This document shows positions 25,229-34,564 of a stretch of 64,000 nt of DNA, piece after piece. Numbering within the stretch: position 1 is the first letter of the stretch; each line of letters begins with the position of its first letter. The notes beneath the pieces were generated by a model. That model had not been told where the DNA came from and searched no databases. It was given only the letters and a program-made list of their open reading frames with translations. Source of the DNA: Kluyvera sp047971185 (GTDB taxonomy: Bacteria; Pseudomonadota; Gammaproteobacteria; Enterobacterales; Enterobacteriaceae); contig NZ_JBKDZH010000050.1 in NCBI RefSeq assembly GCF_047971185.1, forward strand, positions 10,373-74,372. Reading direction: 5' to 3'. A program made the position numbers and the translations under genes.

Positions 25229-25723
25229 ATGGTTACTTTCCACACTAATCACGGCGACATCGTTATCAAAACTTTCGACGACAAAGCGCCGGAAACAGTC
25301 AAAAACTTCCTGGACTACTGCCGCGAAGGTTTCTACGACAACACGATTTTCCACCGTGTTATCAATGGTTTTATGATTCAGGGCGGCGGCTTCGAGCCGG
25401 GCATGAAGCAGAAAAACACCAAAGAAGCGATCAAAAACGAAGCGAACAACGGCCTGAAAAACACCCGTGGCACGCTGGCGATGGCGCGTACCCAGGCTCC
25501 GCACTCCGCAACCGCGCAGTTCTTTATCAACGTTGCAGACAACGACTTCCTGAACTTCTCCGGCGAAAGCCTGCAGGGTTGGGGCTACTGCGTGTTTGCT
25601 GAAGTGGTTGAAGGCATGGACGTGGTTGACAAGATCAAAGGCGTTTCTACCGGCCGCAGCGGTATGCATCAGGACGTTCCAAAAGAAGACGTTGTGATTA
25701 CAAGCGTGACCGTCAGCGAGTAA
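25229..25723 (+). CDS. ppiB: PpiB, cytoplasmic peptidyl-prolyl isomerase (cyclophilin B)
   Basis: A 164-residue cyclophilin, full length. FHRVINGFMIQGG, RGTLAMARTQAPHSATAQFFINVADN and GWGYCVFAEVVEGMDVVD carry the active-site Arg, Gln and Phe residues. It has no signal peptide, so it is the cytoplasmic form and not PpiA. AACAGGA lies 7 nt before the ATG. lpxH follows after 3 bp. Confidence 0.98.
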   Translation: MVTFHTNHGDIVIKTFDDKAPETVKNFLDYCREGFYDNTIFHRVINGFMIQGGGFEPGMKQKNTKEAIKNEANNGLKNTRGTLAMARTQAPHSATAQFFINVADNDFLNFSGESLQGWGYCVFAEVVEGMDVVDKIKGVSTGRSGMHQDVPKEDVVITSVTVSE

Positions 25724-25726
25724 TTG

Positions 25727-26449
25727 GTGGCGACACTCTTTATTGCAGATTTGCATCTGCAAACAGAAGAACCGGCGATTACCGCCGGTTTTCTGCGTTT
25801 TTTACGCGGTGAAGCTCGTCAGGCCGACGCGCTGTACATCTTAGGCGACCTGTTTGAAGCCTGGATTGGCGACGACGACCCCAACCCGCTGCACCGTGAA
25901 ATGGCTGCTGCCATTAAATCGCTGGTTGATTCCGGCGTCCCCTGCTTCTTTATTCACGGCAACCGTGATTTCCTGATCGGCAAGCGCTTTGCCCTTGAGA
26001 GCGGCATGCAGCTGCTGCCTGAGGAGCAGGTGCTCAATCTGTATGGCCGCCGGGTGCTGATTATGCACGGCGACACGCTCTGCACCGACGACCCAGGCTA
26101 CCTCGCCTTTCGCGCTAAAGTGCATACCCCGTGGATCCAGACGCTGTTCCTCGCCCTGCCGCTGTTTGTCCGCCGCCGTATTGCGCAGAAAATGCGTAAC
26201 GACAGCAAGGCCGCCAACAGCAGCAAATCGATGGAAATCATGGACGTCAACCCGCAGGCGGTGGTTGAGGTGATGGAAAAGCATCAGGTGCAGTGGCTGA
26301 TTCACGGCCATACCCATCGCCCGGATATCCACACGCTCAGCGCCAACGACGAGCTGGCGCACCGCGTGGTGCTCGGCGCATGGCACAGCCACGGTTCCAT
26401 GGTCAAAGTGACCGCGGACGACGTTGAACTGATCCCCTTCCCGTTTTAA
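25727..26449 (+). CDS. lpxH: LpxH, UDP-2,3-diacylglucosamine diphosphatase
   Basis: A 240-residue calcineurin-like phosphoesterase of lipid A synthesis, the E. coli length. Metal ligands are in LFIADLHL, YILGDLFEAWIGDD, FIHGNRDF and the late HGHTHRPDIH; MHGDTLCTDD is also conserved. It cleaves UDP-2,3-diacylglucosamine to lipid X at the inner membrane face. The start is GTG at 25727, three bases after the ppiB stop, with the normal VATLFIADLHL N-terminus. Confidence 0.97.
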   Translation: MATLFIADLHLQTEEPAITAGFLRFLRGEARQADALYILGDLFEAWIGDDDPNPLHREMAAAIKSLVDSGVPCFFIHGNRDFLIGKRFALESGMQLLPEEQVLNLYGRRVLIMHGDTLCTDDPGYLAFRAKVHTPWIQTLFLALPLFVRRRIAQKMRNDSKAANSSKSMEIMDVNPQAVVEVMEKHQVQWLIHGHTHRPDIHTLSANDELAHRVVLGAWHSHGSMVKVTADDVELIPFPF

Positions 26450-26480
26450 TTTTTCCGCCGTAATGGGCCGTCCCACGGTG

Positions 26481-26496
26481 ACGCAACCGTTTTCCT
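26481..26496. promoter_or_regulatory. PurR operator of purEK
   Basis: ACGCAACCGTTTTCCT matches the PurR consensus ACGCAAACGTTTNCNT with one change in the left half. It lies about 75 bp upstream of purE, the place of the PurR site in E. coli purEK. Confidence 0.85.
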
Positions 26497-26568
26497 TGCC
26501 CGTTTTCCGTGTTATTCTCTGTGGCCTCTAACGTCGTGTGCAGCACACCCACAGGAGTTTTAAGACGC

Positions 26569-27078
26569 ATGTCTTCCCGCAATAATCCGGCACGTATCGC
26601 CATCGTGATGGGGTCCAAAAGCGACTGGGCTACCATGCAGTTCGCCGCAGAAATCCTCGATATTCTGAACGTTCCTCACCATGTTGAAGTGGTTTCCGCC
26701 CACCGCACCCCCGATAAACTGTTCAGCTTCGCCGAAGGCGCCGAAAGCAACGGTTATCAGGTGATTATTGCCGGTGCCGGCGGCGCTGCGCATTTACCCG
26801 GAATGATTGCCGCCAAAACGCTGGTTCCAGTGCTGGGCGTGCCGGTACAGAGCGCCGCATTAAGCGGTGTCGACAGCCTCTATTCCATCGTTCAGATGCC
26901 GCGCGGAATTCCGGTCGGTACGCTGGCGATCGGTAAAGCCGGTGCCGCGAACGCCGCCCTGCTTGCCGCACAGATTCTGGCTCAGCACGACGCCGAGCTG
27001 CATCAACGCCTCGCCGACTGGCGTAAAGCGCAAACCGATGAAGTGCTGGATAACCCGGATCCACGAGGTGCCGCATGA
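26569..27078 (+). CDS. purE: PurE, N5-carboxyaminoimidazole ribonucleotide mutase
   Basis: A 169-residue class I PurE, full E. coli length. IVMGSKSDWATM, SAHRTPDKLFSFA and AGAGGAAHLPGMIAAKT form the active site. It moves the carboxyl group of N5-CAIR to C4 in purine synthesis. ATG at 26569 follows AGGAG; an earlier in-frame start would run back through the leader. The stop overlaps the purK ATG by 4 bp. Confidence 0.98.
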   Translation: MSSRNNPARIAIVMGSKSDWATMQFAAEILDILNVPHHVEVVSAHRTPDKLFSFAEGAESNGYQVIIAGAGGAAHLPGMIAAKTLVPVLGVPVQSAALSGVDSLYSIVQMPRGIPVGTLAIGKAGAANAALLAAQILAQHDAELHQRLADWRKAQTDEVLDNPDPRGAA

Positions 27079-28142
27079 AGCAGGTCTGCGTGCTGGGCAA
27101 CGGTCAGCTGGGCCGCATGCTGCGTCAGGCCGGCGAGCCGCTGGGCATCGCGGTCTGGCCGGTGGGTTTAGAAGCAGACCCGGCCGCCGTGCCGTTTCAG
27201 CAGAGCGTGATCACCGCGGAAATCGAGCGCTGGCCGGAAACCGCCCTCACCCGTGAGCTGGCGGAACATACCGCGTTTGTGAATCGCGACGTTTTCCCGA
27301 TTATTGCTGACCGTCTGACGCAAAAGCAGCTGTTCGATAAACTCAGCCTGGCGACCGCGCCGTGGCAGCTGCTGGCCAGCGCCGATGAGTGGCCGGGCGT
27401 TTTTGACCGTCTGGGCGAGCTGGCGATCGTTAAGCGCCGCACCGGCGGCTACGACGGCCGCGGCCAGTGGCGTCTGCGTAAAGACGATACCGCACAGCTG
27501 CCGGATGAGTGCTACGGCGAGTGCATCGTTGAGCAGGGCATTAACTTCTCCGGCGAAGTGTCGCTGGTTGGTGCCCGCGCTCACGACGGCAGCACCGTGT
27601 TCTATCCGCTGACCCATAACCTGCATCAGGACGGCATTCTGCGGATGAGCGTGGCCTTCCCGCAGGCCGATGCCGAGCAGCAGGCGCAGGCGGAAGCCAT
27701 GCTCAGCGCCATTATGCAGGAGCTGAACTACGTTGGCGTGATGGCGATGGAATGCTTCGTCACCCCGGGCGGCCTGCTGATCAACGAGCTGGCCCCGCGC
27801 GTGCACAACAGCGGCCACTGGACGCAAAACGGTGCCTCCATCAGCCAGTTCGAGCTGCATCTGCGCGCCATTACCGACCTGCCGCTACCGCCGCCGGTGG
27901 TTAACAGCCCGTCGGTGATGGTCAACCTGATTGGCAGCGACCTGAACTACGACTGGCTGAAGCTGCCGCTGGTGCATCTGCACTGGTATGACAAAGAGGT
28001 GCGTCCGGGCCGTAAAGTGGGCCACCTGAATCTTAACGACAGCGACACGGGCCGCCTGAGCGCGACGCTGGAAGCGCTGGTTCCGCTGCTGCCGGGCGAA
28101 TATGCCAGCGGCATTGCCTGGGCGCAGGCGCGTCTGAAATAG
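27075..28142 (+). CDS. purK: PurK, N5-carboxyaminoimidazole ribonucleotide synthase
   Basis: A 355-residue ATP-grasp enzyme, the E. coli length. The N-terminal CVLGNGQLGRMLRQAGEPLGI, the ATP-grasp block VKRRTGGYDGRGQW and the Mg-binding NELAPRVHNSGHWT are conserved. It uses ATP and bicarbonate to carboxylate AIR, handing N5-CAIR to PurE. Its ATG overlaps the purE stop, so the two are translationally coupled under the PurR site. Confidence 0.98.
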   Translation: MKQVCVLGNGQLGRMLRQAGEPLGIAVWPVGLEADPAAVPFQQSVITAEIERWPETALTRELAEHTAFVNRDVFPIIADRLTQKQLFDKLSLATAPWQLLASADEWPGVFDRLGELAIVKRRTGGYDGRGQWRLRKDDTAQLPDECYGECIVEQGINFSGEVSLVGARAHDGSTVFYPLTHNLHQDGILRMSVAFPQADAEQQAQAEAMLSAIMQELNYVGVMAMECFVTPGGLLINELAPRVHNSGHWTQNGASISQFELHLRAITDLPLPPPVVNSPSVMVNLIGSDLNYDWLKLPLVHLHWYDKEVRPGRKVGHLNLNDSDTGRLSATLEALVPLLPGEYASGIAWAQARLK

Positions 28143-28248
28143 GCCTTTCGTGCCGGGGAAAGTATCTAACGCTTCCCCGGCCCCCTCCTTGAAGCGTAAA
28201 ATCCTGCCCTGACCGCCTTACCGCACATTGTTAGAGAAGGATTGCCCC

Positions 28249-29337
28249 ATGAAAAATGGGACGGATTACTGCGCGATTCTGCGCGCAGAAACGCCCATCA
28301 TTGACGTTCGCGCGCCGGTTGAGTTTGCCCATGGCGCGATGCCCGCCGCCGTCAACCTGCCGTTAATGAACGATCAAGAACGCGCCGCCGTCGGTACCTG
28401 TTATAAACGTCAGGGGCCGGAAGCCGCGCTGGCGCTGGGGCATGAACTGGTCTCTGGCGAAACGCGCCGGCAGCGTATCGACGCCTGGCTGGAGGCCTGC
28501 CGCCAGGTGCCGCAGGGCTACCTGTGCTGCGCGCGCGGCGGGCAGCGTTCGCATATTAGCCAAAGCTGGCTGAAAGCCGAGGGCGTCGACTATCCGCTGA
28601 TCGTCGGCGGTTACAAAGCGCTGCGTCTGGCGGCAATGCAGGCCACGGAAGATCTGGTTCGTCACCCGATCGTGCTGATCGGCGGCTGCACCGGCAACGG
28701 TAAAACGCCGCTGGTTCGCCAGCAGCCATTGGGGATCGACCTGGAAGGGCTGGCGCACCATCGCGGTTCGTCGTTTGGCCGCACGCTCAACGCGCAGTTT
28801 TCCCAGGCCACCTTTGAAAATCATCTGGCCACCGCGCTGCTTAAGGACGCGCATCAGCGGGACAACGTGCGCTGGGTGCTGGAAGATGAAGGCCGGATGA
28901 TCGGCGCCAATCATCTGCCGGAATGCCTGCGGGATCGAATGGCCGAGTCGCCGATCGCGGTGGTGGAAGATCCGTTCGATCTGCGTCTTGAGCGCCTGCG
29001 CGAAGAGTATTTCACCGGCATGCATCACGATTTCCTCGCCGCCTACGGCGAAGAAAAAGGCTGGCTGGAGTACAGTGAATATCTGCATCACGGCCTGTTC
29101 GCTATTCGCCGTCGTCTGGGATTACAGCGCTTTGCTGAACTGACGGCGACGCTCGACGAGGCGCTGGCGGAACAGCAGCGCACTGGCGCTACCGAGGCGC
29201 ATTTTGCCTGGCTGGTGCCGTTATTAAACGAGTATTACGATCCGATGTATTGCTATCAGCTGGAGAAGAAAGCCGACAAGATTGTGTTTCGGGGAACGTC
29301 GGAGGCGGTAACGGAGTGGTTGGCGGCAACGCAGTAG
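28249..29337 (+). CDS. selU: SelU (YbbB), tRNA 2-selenouridine synthase
   Basis: A 362-residue protein. An N-terminal rhodanese domain (IDVRAPVEFAHGAMPAAVNLPL; catalytic Cys in GYLCCARGGQRS) precedes a P-loop domain (GGCTGNGKT at about residues 144-152). It replaces sulfur by selenium in 2-thiouridine at the tRNA wobble base through a geranyl intermediate. GAGAAGGA precedes the ATG at 28249. In E. coli the allantoin genes separate it from purK; here only 106 bp do. Confidence 0.95.
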   Translation: MKNGTDYCAILRAETPIIDVRAPVEFAHGAMPAAVNLPLMNDQERAAVGTCYKRQGPEAALALGHELVSGETRRQRIDAWLEACRQVPQGYLCCARGGQRSHISQSWLKAEGVDYPLIVGGYKALRLAAMQATEDLVRHPIVLIGGCTGNGKTPLVRQQPLGIDLEGLAHHRGSSFGRTLNAQFSQATFENHLATALLKDAHQRDNVRWVLEDEGRMIGANHLPECLRDRMAESPIAVVEDPFDLRLERLREEYFTGMHHDFLAAYGEEKGWLEYSEYLHHGLFAIRRRLGLQRFAELTATLDEALAEQQRTGATEAHFAWLVPLLNEYYDPMYCYQLEKKADKIVFRGTSEAVTEWLAATQ

Positions 29338-29340
29338 CGC

Positions 29341-29421
29341 TCCCGGAGTCGGTGCTCGCGCACCTCGGCCGGGCTACAAAAATGCAATGTAGCCCAGCCG
29401 AACGCAGTGACGCCGGGGATG
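29341..29421. repeat. REP/BIME element
   Basis: Opposed GC-rich units (CCTCGGCCGGGCTAC and GTAGCCCAGCCG...CGCCGGGG) after the selU stop and before the convergent porin 3' end; the same family as the other REP repeats in the window. Confidence 0.8.
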
Positions 29422-29440
29422 CCCGGCGTTACTGTTGCGT

Positions 29441-30583
29441 TTAGAAATCGTAACGCAGACGCACCAGGTTCATATCGCCCAGATCGTCGGTGCTGGAAGT
29501 AAACACGTGTTCGTAGTCCACGCGGAAACCATAATCCAGCTGGAAGCTGATACCCACGCCGTTATCGATGCGCTGGTAGTTGCGACCATTCACGTATTCA
29601 ATACGGTCACCCATAAAGTACGGCTGAACGGATTTAAGCGCGTACTGGCCCACCGGAATTTTGTAACCCGCGAAGTATTCAATACCCCACGCATCGCCCG
29701 CGAAGTAGTCGTGAACGGATGATTTTTTGGTGGTCATAAAGTTCTGATACCAGCCGCCGCCAACGGAGAACGTCCAGTTATCCGGGGTCCAGCTCAGCGC
29801 GGTACCGAGGATGTTCTGATCGTAGGTTTTACCGTCGTTGTTGTAAGTGGTATTCATATCCGCACGGGTATAGTTCCACGCCGTACCCCAGGAGAGGTCG
29901 TCGGTGATATGGTAATCCACGCCCAGTGAACCGCCGCCTTTACGTTTGTACATCAGGCCGTTGTTCAGGTTCAGATCGTCGCTGAACAGGTAAGAGGCGT
30001 AGAGATCCACATCGCCTACGGTTTTCTTATACTTCAGGGATTTACGGGTACGATAGGAGCCATCGTAGTCGCCGTTGATACCGTTACCCGGCGCCTGACC
30101 AATCATGTCATAGTCCCAGATATCGGTTTTCGCACCGACCACATCGTAGTAGATGCTGTTCTGTTGACCGAAGGTCAGCGTACCCCAGGTATCGCTCTTC
30201 AGGCCGGTGTAGAGCATACGACGGGTGGTGTCGTTGGCGCCTTCAGCGTAGTGGTTATCCCAGTCGAAGACCGCCGGAATGTTCACGCCCAGCTCGTAGT
30301 AGCTGACCCAGCTAATGTCATCGAACAGGTAGTAATCTGCGGCGAAGCGGAAACGGGTGCCGCCGTCGAAGCCATTACGTTTGTAAGAGCCTTTGTCGCC
30401 GTCGCCGGTCATCATGTTGAACTGCGGACGAATACTGCCGCCCACGGTGAAATTCAGACGGCTAAGCGGGTTCCCGGCCTGAGGATCCTGCTTGAGCAGG
30501 GTAATTTCAGCCTGGGATGCGAAAGACGTTAAAGCCACTGCAGCACCGATCGATAACGCCAGTGCTTTCATTTTTATAGTCAT
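29441..30583 (-). CDS. Outer-membrane porin, divergent member of the Gram-negative porin family
   Basis: A 380-residue protein with a signal peptide (MKALALSIGAAVALTSFASQA), many alternating aromatic beta-strands and the C-terminal assembly signal NLVRLRYDF ending in Phe. DTWGTLTFGQQNSIYYDVVGAKTDIWDYD resembles loop 3 of OmpC/OmpF-type porins, but the usual PEFGGD constriction motif is absent, so specificity probably differs. It stands between selU and ybbP where E. coli K-12 carries an Rhs block. AAGGAAAAATA precedes the ATG at 30583; MKALAL four codons later is an alternative. Confidence 0.82.
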   Translation of the reverse strand: MTIKMKALALSIGAAVALTSFASQAEITLLKQDPQAGNPLSRLNFTVGGSIRPQFNMMTGDGDKGSYKRNGFDGGTRFRFAADYYLFDDISWVSYYELGVNIPAVFDWDNHYAEGANDTTRRMLYTGLKSDTWGTLTFGQQNSIYYDVVGAKTDIWDYDMIGQAPGNGINGDYDGSYRTRKSLKYKKTVGDVDLYASYLFSDDLNLNNGLMYKRKGGGSLGVDYHITDDLSWGTAWNYTRADMNTTYNNDGKTYDQNILGTALSWTPDNWTFSVGGGWYQNFMTTKKSSVHDYFAGDAWGIEYFAGYKIPVGQYALKSVQPYFMGDRIEYVNGRNYQRIDNGVGISFQLDYGFRVDYEHVFTSSTDDLGDMNLVRLRYDF

Positions 30584-30754
30584 TATTTTTCCTTGATAGA
30601 TTTATAGCCAACTATCTGGCTTACAAATATTATCGTTTATTAATAAATTCCACCTCGCTGATTTTTAATAAAACGTGCGACTTAGGTTTCCAGAATTACC
30701 GAAAGGTGCCATAAAAAAGGCAACATGATGAAAGGATAAACAAAAATGGGGCAA

Positions 30755-30828
30755 CCCGGGGTCGCTTGCGCTCGCCCGGGCTACGGGTCATTGGTAGCCC
30801 GGGCGAGGCGTTCACGCCGACCCCGGGA
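30755..30828. repeat. REP/BIME element
   Basis: Two opposed units (CCCGGGGTCGC...GCCCGGGCTAC and GTAGCCCGGGCGAGGCGTTCACGCCGACCCCGGG taken as arms) between the porin start and the ybbP stop. Confidence 0.85.
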
Positions 30829-30844
30829 AACTACAGGCCACAGA

Positions 30845-33259
30845 CTAACTGGAAAACTGGCGGAACAGCGCCCTACCTTTTAACAGCCGCAAACCTAAAC
30901 CGCCGCCGCACAGCGACAGCAGGAACGCGCCGCTGAGCGGCAACGCCACCCACAGCCGCCAGTCCGGCGACCACGGGAAGTCGAACACGTGGGTTTGCAG
31001 CATCGCTAGCGCCGTCTCCGCGCCGATGGCCGCCACCAGGCCGGAAATAGCACCCAGCAGGGCAAACTCGGCCCACAGCGTCATCCGCAGCAGCGACTTC
31101 CCGGCGCCGAGCGTGCGGTACACCACCAGCTCCTGATGACGCTGACGCATACCCACCTGCACCTGCGCCAGGAGTAGCAGTACGCCGCAGGCGGTCACCA
31201 GCACCACCATCACCTCCAGCGCCCGGCTCACCTGCGCCAGCACCTGACCAATCTGCTTTAAGATCGCGCCAATATCCAGCAGGCTCACCGTCGGGAACTC
31301 ACGGTTAAGCTGCGTCAGCAGCGTGTTGCCGCGATCCCAGCGGAAGCTGGTCAGCCAGCTCTGCGGCTGACCGTCCAGCGCACCGTCCGGGAAGATAAAG
31401 AAGAAGTTCGGCCGCAGGCTCTCCCAGTCGACCTTGCGGATACTGCTGACCTTCGCGCTAAAGTCCTGCGTGTCGCCGGTAAAGGTGACGCTATCGCCAA
31501 TGCGAATCTTCAGGCGCTGCGCCAGCCCCTCTTCAATCGAGACCTCCCCAGCCTTTGGCGGCCAGCTTCCCGCCACCAGCGGATTATGCGCCGGACGCTG
31601 GTTTTGCCAGGTCAGGTTCAGCTCGCGGTTGAGCGACTCATCCTTATTGCCTTCGGTACTCTGGCCGTTAATCTGCGTCAGCCGCGCGCGAACAATCGGG
31701 TAGAACGCCGCCGGGATCACCTGATGCTCGGCAAGGAAGGTTTTCACCTCACTGACCTGCTCCGGGGCGATGTTGATCAGGAAATAGTTCGGGCTTTCCG
31801 GCGGCAGCTGCTGCTGCCAGCGGTCCAGCAGGTCGCCGCGCAGCACCAGCAGCAGCGCCAACAGCATAAACGACAGCGAGAAGGCCGCCAGCTGACTCAG
31901 CGTTGACCACGGCTGGCGCAGCAGGCGGTTAACCGCCAGACGCAGCGGCAGCGCGCGCAGAGTCAGGCGCTTAAGCACCTTCAGCAGCAGCCAGCCGACC
32001 AGGCCGCACAGCGCCGCCAGCACCACCGCACCGGCCAGAACCGACCACAGCAGCGGGCTACCGCCCATCAGCCATGCCAGCAGCAGGACGGTCACCACGG
32101 TGACCAGCGGCAGATAGATTTTTAGCGGCCAGACGTTAGCCACGCTATCCTGACGCAGCACGCGCAGCGGCTGGGTGGCCAGCAGCAGCCGGTACGGGCG
32201 CAGGCCCACCAGCAGGGAAATCACCGTCATCGACCCCACCGCCCACAGCCACGGCCAGGCGCTGGCGGCGGGCAGCGCCGCGGGCAGCACCGGCTTCAGC
32301 AAGGTCAGCAGAATAGACTCAAACAGCAGGCCCATCGCGCCGCCAGCCAGTGCGGAAAGCGCCAGCAGCAGCACCCACTGACCGATAATCAGCTTACGCA
32401 GCTGCGCGCGACCGGCCCCCAGCGTTTTGAGAATGGCCACCAGATCGTAACGACTGCGGCAATAGTGCCCCATCGCCACCGCCACGGCAGCCACCGCCAG
32501 CAGCAGCGTCAGCAGCGCCGACAGCAGTAAAAACTGCTGCGAGCGCTGCAACGATTTGCCCAGCGCGCCATCATCCTGATCCGGGCCAAGCCAGCGATGC
32601 TCCGGCTTCAGCTGCGGCAGAAGCCAGCTTTCGTAGCTGGCCAGCTGCGAGGCGTTACCGGCGAACATATAGCGCCAGCTTACCCGACTGCCGGGCTGCA
32701 CCGCGCCGGTTTTCGCCACGTCCGCCAGGTTCATCATCAGCCGCGGGGCCATCTGGAACGGGTTAAAGCCGCTGTCCGGCTCCTGGACGATTTCCCCGGC
32801 AATGCGCAGCGTGGCGTCGCCAACGTCGATATTGTCGCCAGGCTTCAGGTTCAGCAGCGCCAGCAGACGCGACGCCAGCAGCACCGTTCCGGCGGCTGGC
32901 TTCAGGCTAGCCGGCGTAGTTTCCAGCTGGCCGTACAGCGGATAGCTATCGTCCACCGCCTTCACGTCCGCTAACTGCAGGGTATCGCCCGCCCAGGTCA
33001 TGGTGGAGAAGTTAATCTGCTCGCCCACCGTCAGCCCCAGCACGCGGGCTTTCTCCAGCCATTCCTGCGGCACTTCACGCGAGCTGCGCAGCACCCGGTC
33101 GCCCGCCATATATTCACGGCTTTGCTGATTAAGCCCTTTCTCCATGCGGTCGCTGATGCTCCCCAGCGCCAGCACGCAGGCCACCGCCAGGCTTAACGCC
33201 ATCCAGACAATCAGCAGCGACGGCGAGCGCCACTCGCGCCAGAACCAGCGTAAGATCAT
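30845..33259 (-). CDS. ybbP: YbbP, FtsX-like ABC transporter permease
   Basis: An 804-residue inner-membrane protein, exactly E. coli length, with an N-terminal helix, a large periplasmic domain (residues ~45-240), and clustered helices including two FtsX domains (LLTLLLAVAAVAVAMGHYCRSRYDLVAILKTLGAG; MVVLVTACGVLLLLAQVQVGMRQRHQELVVYRTLGAG). It belongs to the MacB/LolC type VII group, whose members do mechanical work in the periplasm. Its ATG overlaps the stop of ybbA by 4 bp. Its substrate is unknown. Confidence 0.96.
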   Translation of the reverse strand: MILRWFWREWRSPSLLIVWMALSLAVACVLALGSISDRMEKGLNQQSREYMAGDRVLRSSREVPQEWLEKARVLGLTVGEQINFSTMTWAGDTLQLADVKAVDDSYPLYGQLETTPASLKPAAGTVLLASRLLALLNLKPGDNIDVGDATLRIAGEIVQEPDSGFNPFQMAPRLMMNLADVAKTGAVQPGSRVSWRYMFAGNASQLASYESWLLPQLKPEHRWLGPDQDDGALGKSLQRSQQFLLLSALLTLLLAVAAVAVAMGHYCRSRYDLVAILKTLGAGRAQLRKLIIGQWVLLLALSALAGGAMGLLFESILLTLLKPVLPAALPAASAWPWLWAVGSMTVISLLVGLRPYRLLLATQPLRVLRQDSVANVWPLKIYLPLVTVVTVLLLAWLMGGSPLLWSVLAGAVVLAALCGLVGWLLLKVLKRLTLRALPLRLAVNRLLRQPWSTLSQLAAFSLSFMLLALLLVLRGDLLDRWQQQLPPESPNYFLINIAPEQVSEVKTFLAEHQVIPAAFYPIVRARLTQINGQSTEGNKDESLNRELNLTWQNQRPAHNPLVAGSWPPKAGEVSIEEGLAQRLKIRIGDSVTFTGDTQDFSAKVSSIRKVDWESLRPNFFFIFPDGALDGQPQSWLTSFRWDRGNTLLTQLNREFPTVSLLDIGAILKQIGQVLAQVSRALEVMVVLVTACGVLLLLAQVQVGMRQRHQELVVYRTLGAGKSLLRMTLWAEFALLGAISGLVAAIGAETALAMLQTHVFDFPWSPDWRLWVALPLSGAFLLSLCGGGLGLRLLKGRALFRQFSS

Positions 33260-33942
33260 GCTTCCTCCCTGAGCTGCCCGTCGACCAGACGCAGACGGCG
33301 GTCGCAGCGGGCGGCCAGCTGAGCGTCGTGGGTGACCAGAATCAGCGTGGTGCCATGCTCGCGGTTGAGTGAAAACAGCAGGTCGGCGATTTTATCGCCG
33401 GTATGACGGTCGAGGTTACCGGTTGGTTCGTCGGCAAACAGGAGATCCGGACGGCCGTTAAACGCGCGGGCCAGCGCCACACGCTGCTGCTCGCCGCCGG
33501 AAAGCTGGGCGGGAAGATGCTGGAGGCGTTTTCCAAGACCAAGCTGTTCCAGCAGCGCCTTCGCCCCCTGTCGGCTTTGCGCGTCGCTTTCGCCGCGCAG
33601 CAGCGCCGGTAATTCGACGTTTTCCAGCGCGTTCAGCGTGGGAATCAACATAAAGGATTGAAACACAAAGCCGATGTGCTGAGCGCGCAGGCGCGCTCGC
33701 GCCTCTTCGTCCATTTTGTGCAACGGCTGCCCTAGCAGCTTTACTTCACCGCTGCTGCCGTCGTCCAGCCCGGCAAGGATCGCCAGCAGCGTCGACTTGC
33801 CGGAACCCGACTCGCCAATTAAAGCAAGGGTTTGCGCCGGTTTGACAATCAGGTTAACTCCGGTAAGGATGGAAAGCTCATGCTCCCCCTGACCGACGGA
33901 TTTCTTAAGATGATGCACTTCAAGTACGTTTTCCGCTGGCAT
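33256..33942 (-). CDS. ybbA: YbbA, ABC transporter ATP-binding protein
   Basis: A 228-residue ATPase of the LolD/MacB group. Walker A GESGSGKST, Q-loop region FVFQSFML, signature LSGGEQQRVALARAF, Walker B LLFADEPTGNLD and the H-loop VTHD are all intact. It pairs with YbbP. Its start lies 33 bp inside the divergent tesA gene, an overlap also seen in E. coli, so both promoters must lie within the neighbour's coding sequence. Confidence 0.96.
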   Translation of the reverse strand: MPAENVLEVHHLKKSVGQGEHELSILTGVNLIVKPAQTLALIGESGSGKSTLLAILAGLDDGSSGEVKLLGQPLHKMDEEARARLRAQHIGFVFQSFMLIPTLNALENVELPALLRGESDAQSRQGAKALLEQLGLGKRLQHLPAQLSGGEQQRVALARAFNGRPDLLFADEPTGNLDRHTGDKIADLLFSLNREHGTTLILVTHDAQLAARCDRRLRLVDGQLREEA

Positions 33943-34542
33943 TTGCCTTTCCTGTTTTTAATGCTGTTTAGCCTTCGCGCCGCGGCGGCGGACACGCTGT
34001 TAGTTCTCGGCGATAGCCTGAGCGCGGGCTACCGCATGGCGGGGAATACCGCCTGGCCTGCCCTGTTAAACGATAAGTGGCAGCCTGATATCAAAGTCGT
34101 TAACGGCAGCATCAGCGGCGACACCGCCCAGCAGGGGCTGGCGCGCTTACCGGCGCTGCTCAAACAGCACCAGCCGCGCTGGGTGCTGGTAGAGCTTGGC
34201 GGCAACGATGGCCTGCGCGGTTTTCCACCGCAGCAGATTGAACAGACCCTGCGCACCGTTTTGCAGCAGGTCAAAGCCGCTAACGTGCAGCCGCTGTTAA
34301 TGCAAATTGCTCTGCCCGCAAACTACGGACGCCGCTATAATGAGGCCTTTAGCGCGGTGTATCCCAAGCTCGCCAGCGAATTCTCTATTCCACTGCTGCC
34401 CTTCTTTATGGAAGAGGTCTACCTCAAGCCGCAGTGGATGCAGGATGATGGCATTCATCCCAACCGTGACGCCCAGCCGTTTATTGCCGACTGGATGGCG
34501 ACACGTCTGGCTCCATTAGTTAATCACGACGCCGGAAAGTAA
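33910..34542 (+). CDS. tesA: TesA, multifunctional acyl-CoA thioesterase I / lysophospholipase L1
   Basis: A 210-residue SGNH hydrolase with a signal peptide (HLPFLFLMLFSLRAAAA). The catalytic Ser is in LGDSLSAGYR, oxyanion Gly and Asn in ELGGNDGLRG, and Asp/His in DDGIHPN. It works in the periplasm on acyl-CoA, lysophospholipids and peptide esters. I chose ATG at 33910 (MMHFKYVFRWHLP) by likeness to E. coli TesA. The first 33 bp overlap the divergent ybbA. Confidence 0.96.
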   Translation: MMHFKYVFRWHLPFLFLMLFSLRAAAADTLLVLGDSLSAGYRMAGNTAWPALLNDKWQPDIKVVNGSISGDTAQQGLARLPALLKQHQPRWVLVELGGNDGLRGFPPQQIEQTLRTVLQQVKAANVQPLLMQIALPANYGRRYNEAFSAVYPKLASEFSIPLLPFFMEEVYLKPQWMQDDGIHPNRDAQPFIADWMATRLAPLVNHDAGK

Positions 34543-34564
34543 AGCGGTGTCTTCAGGTAAAGTT

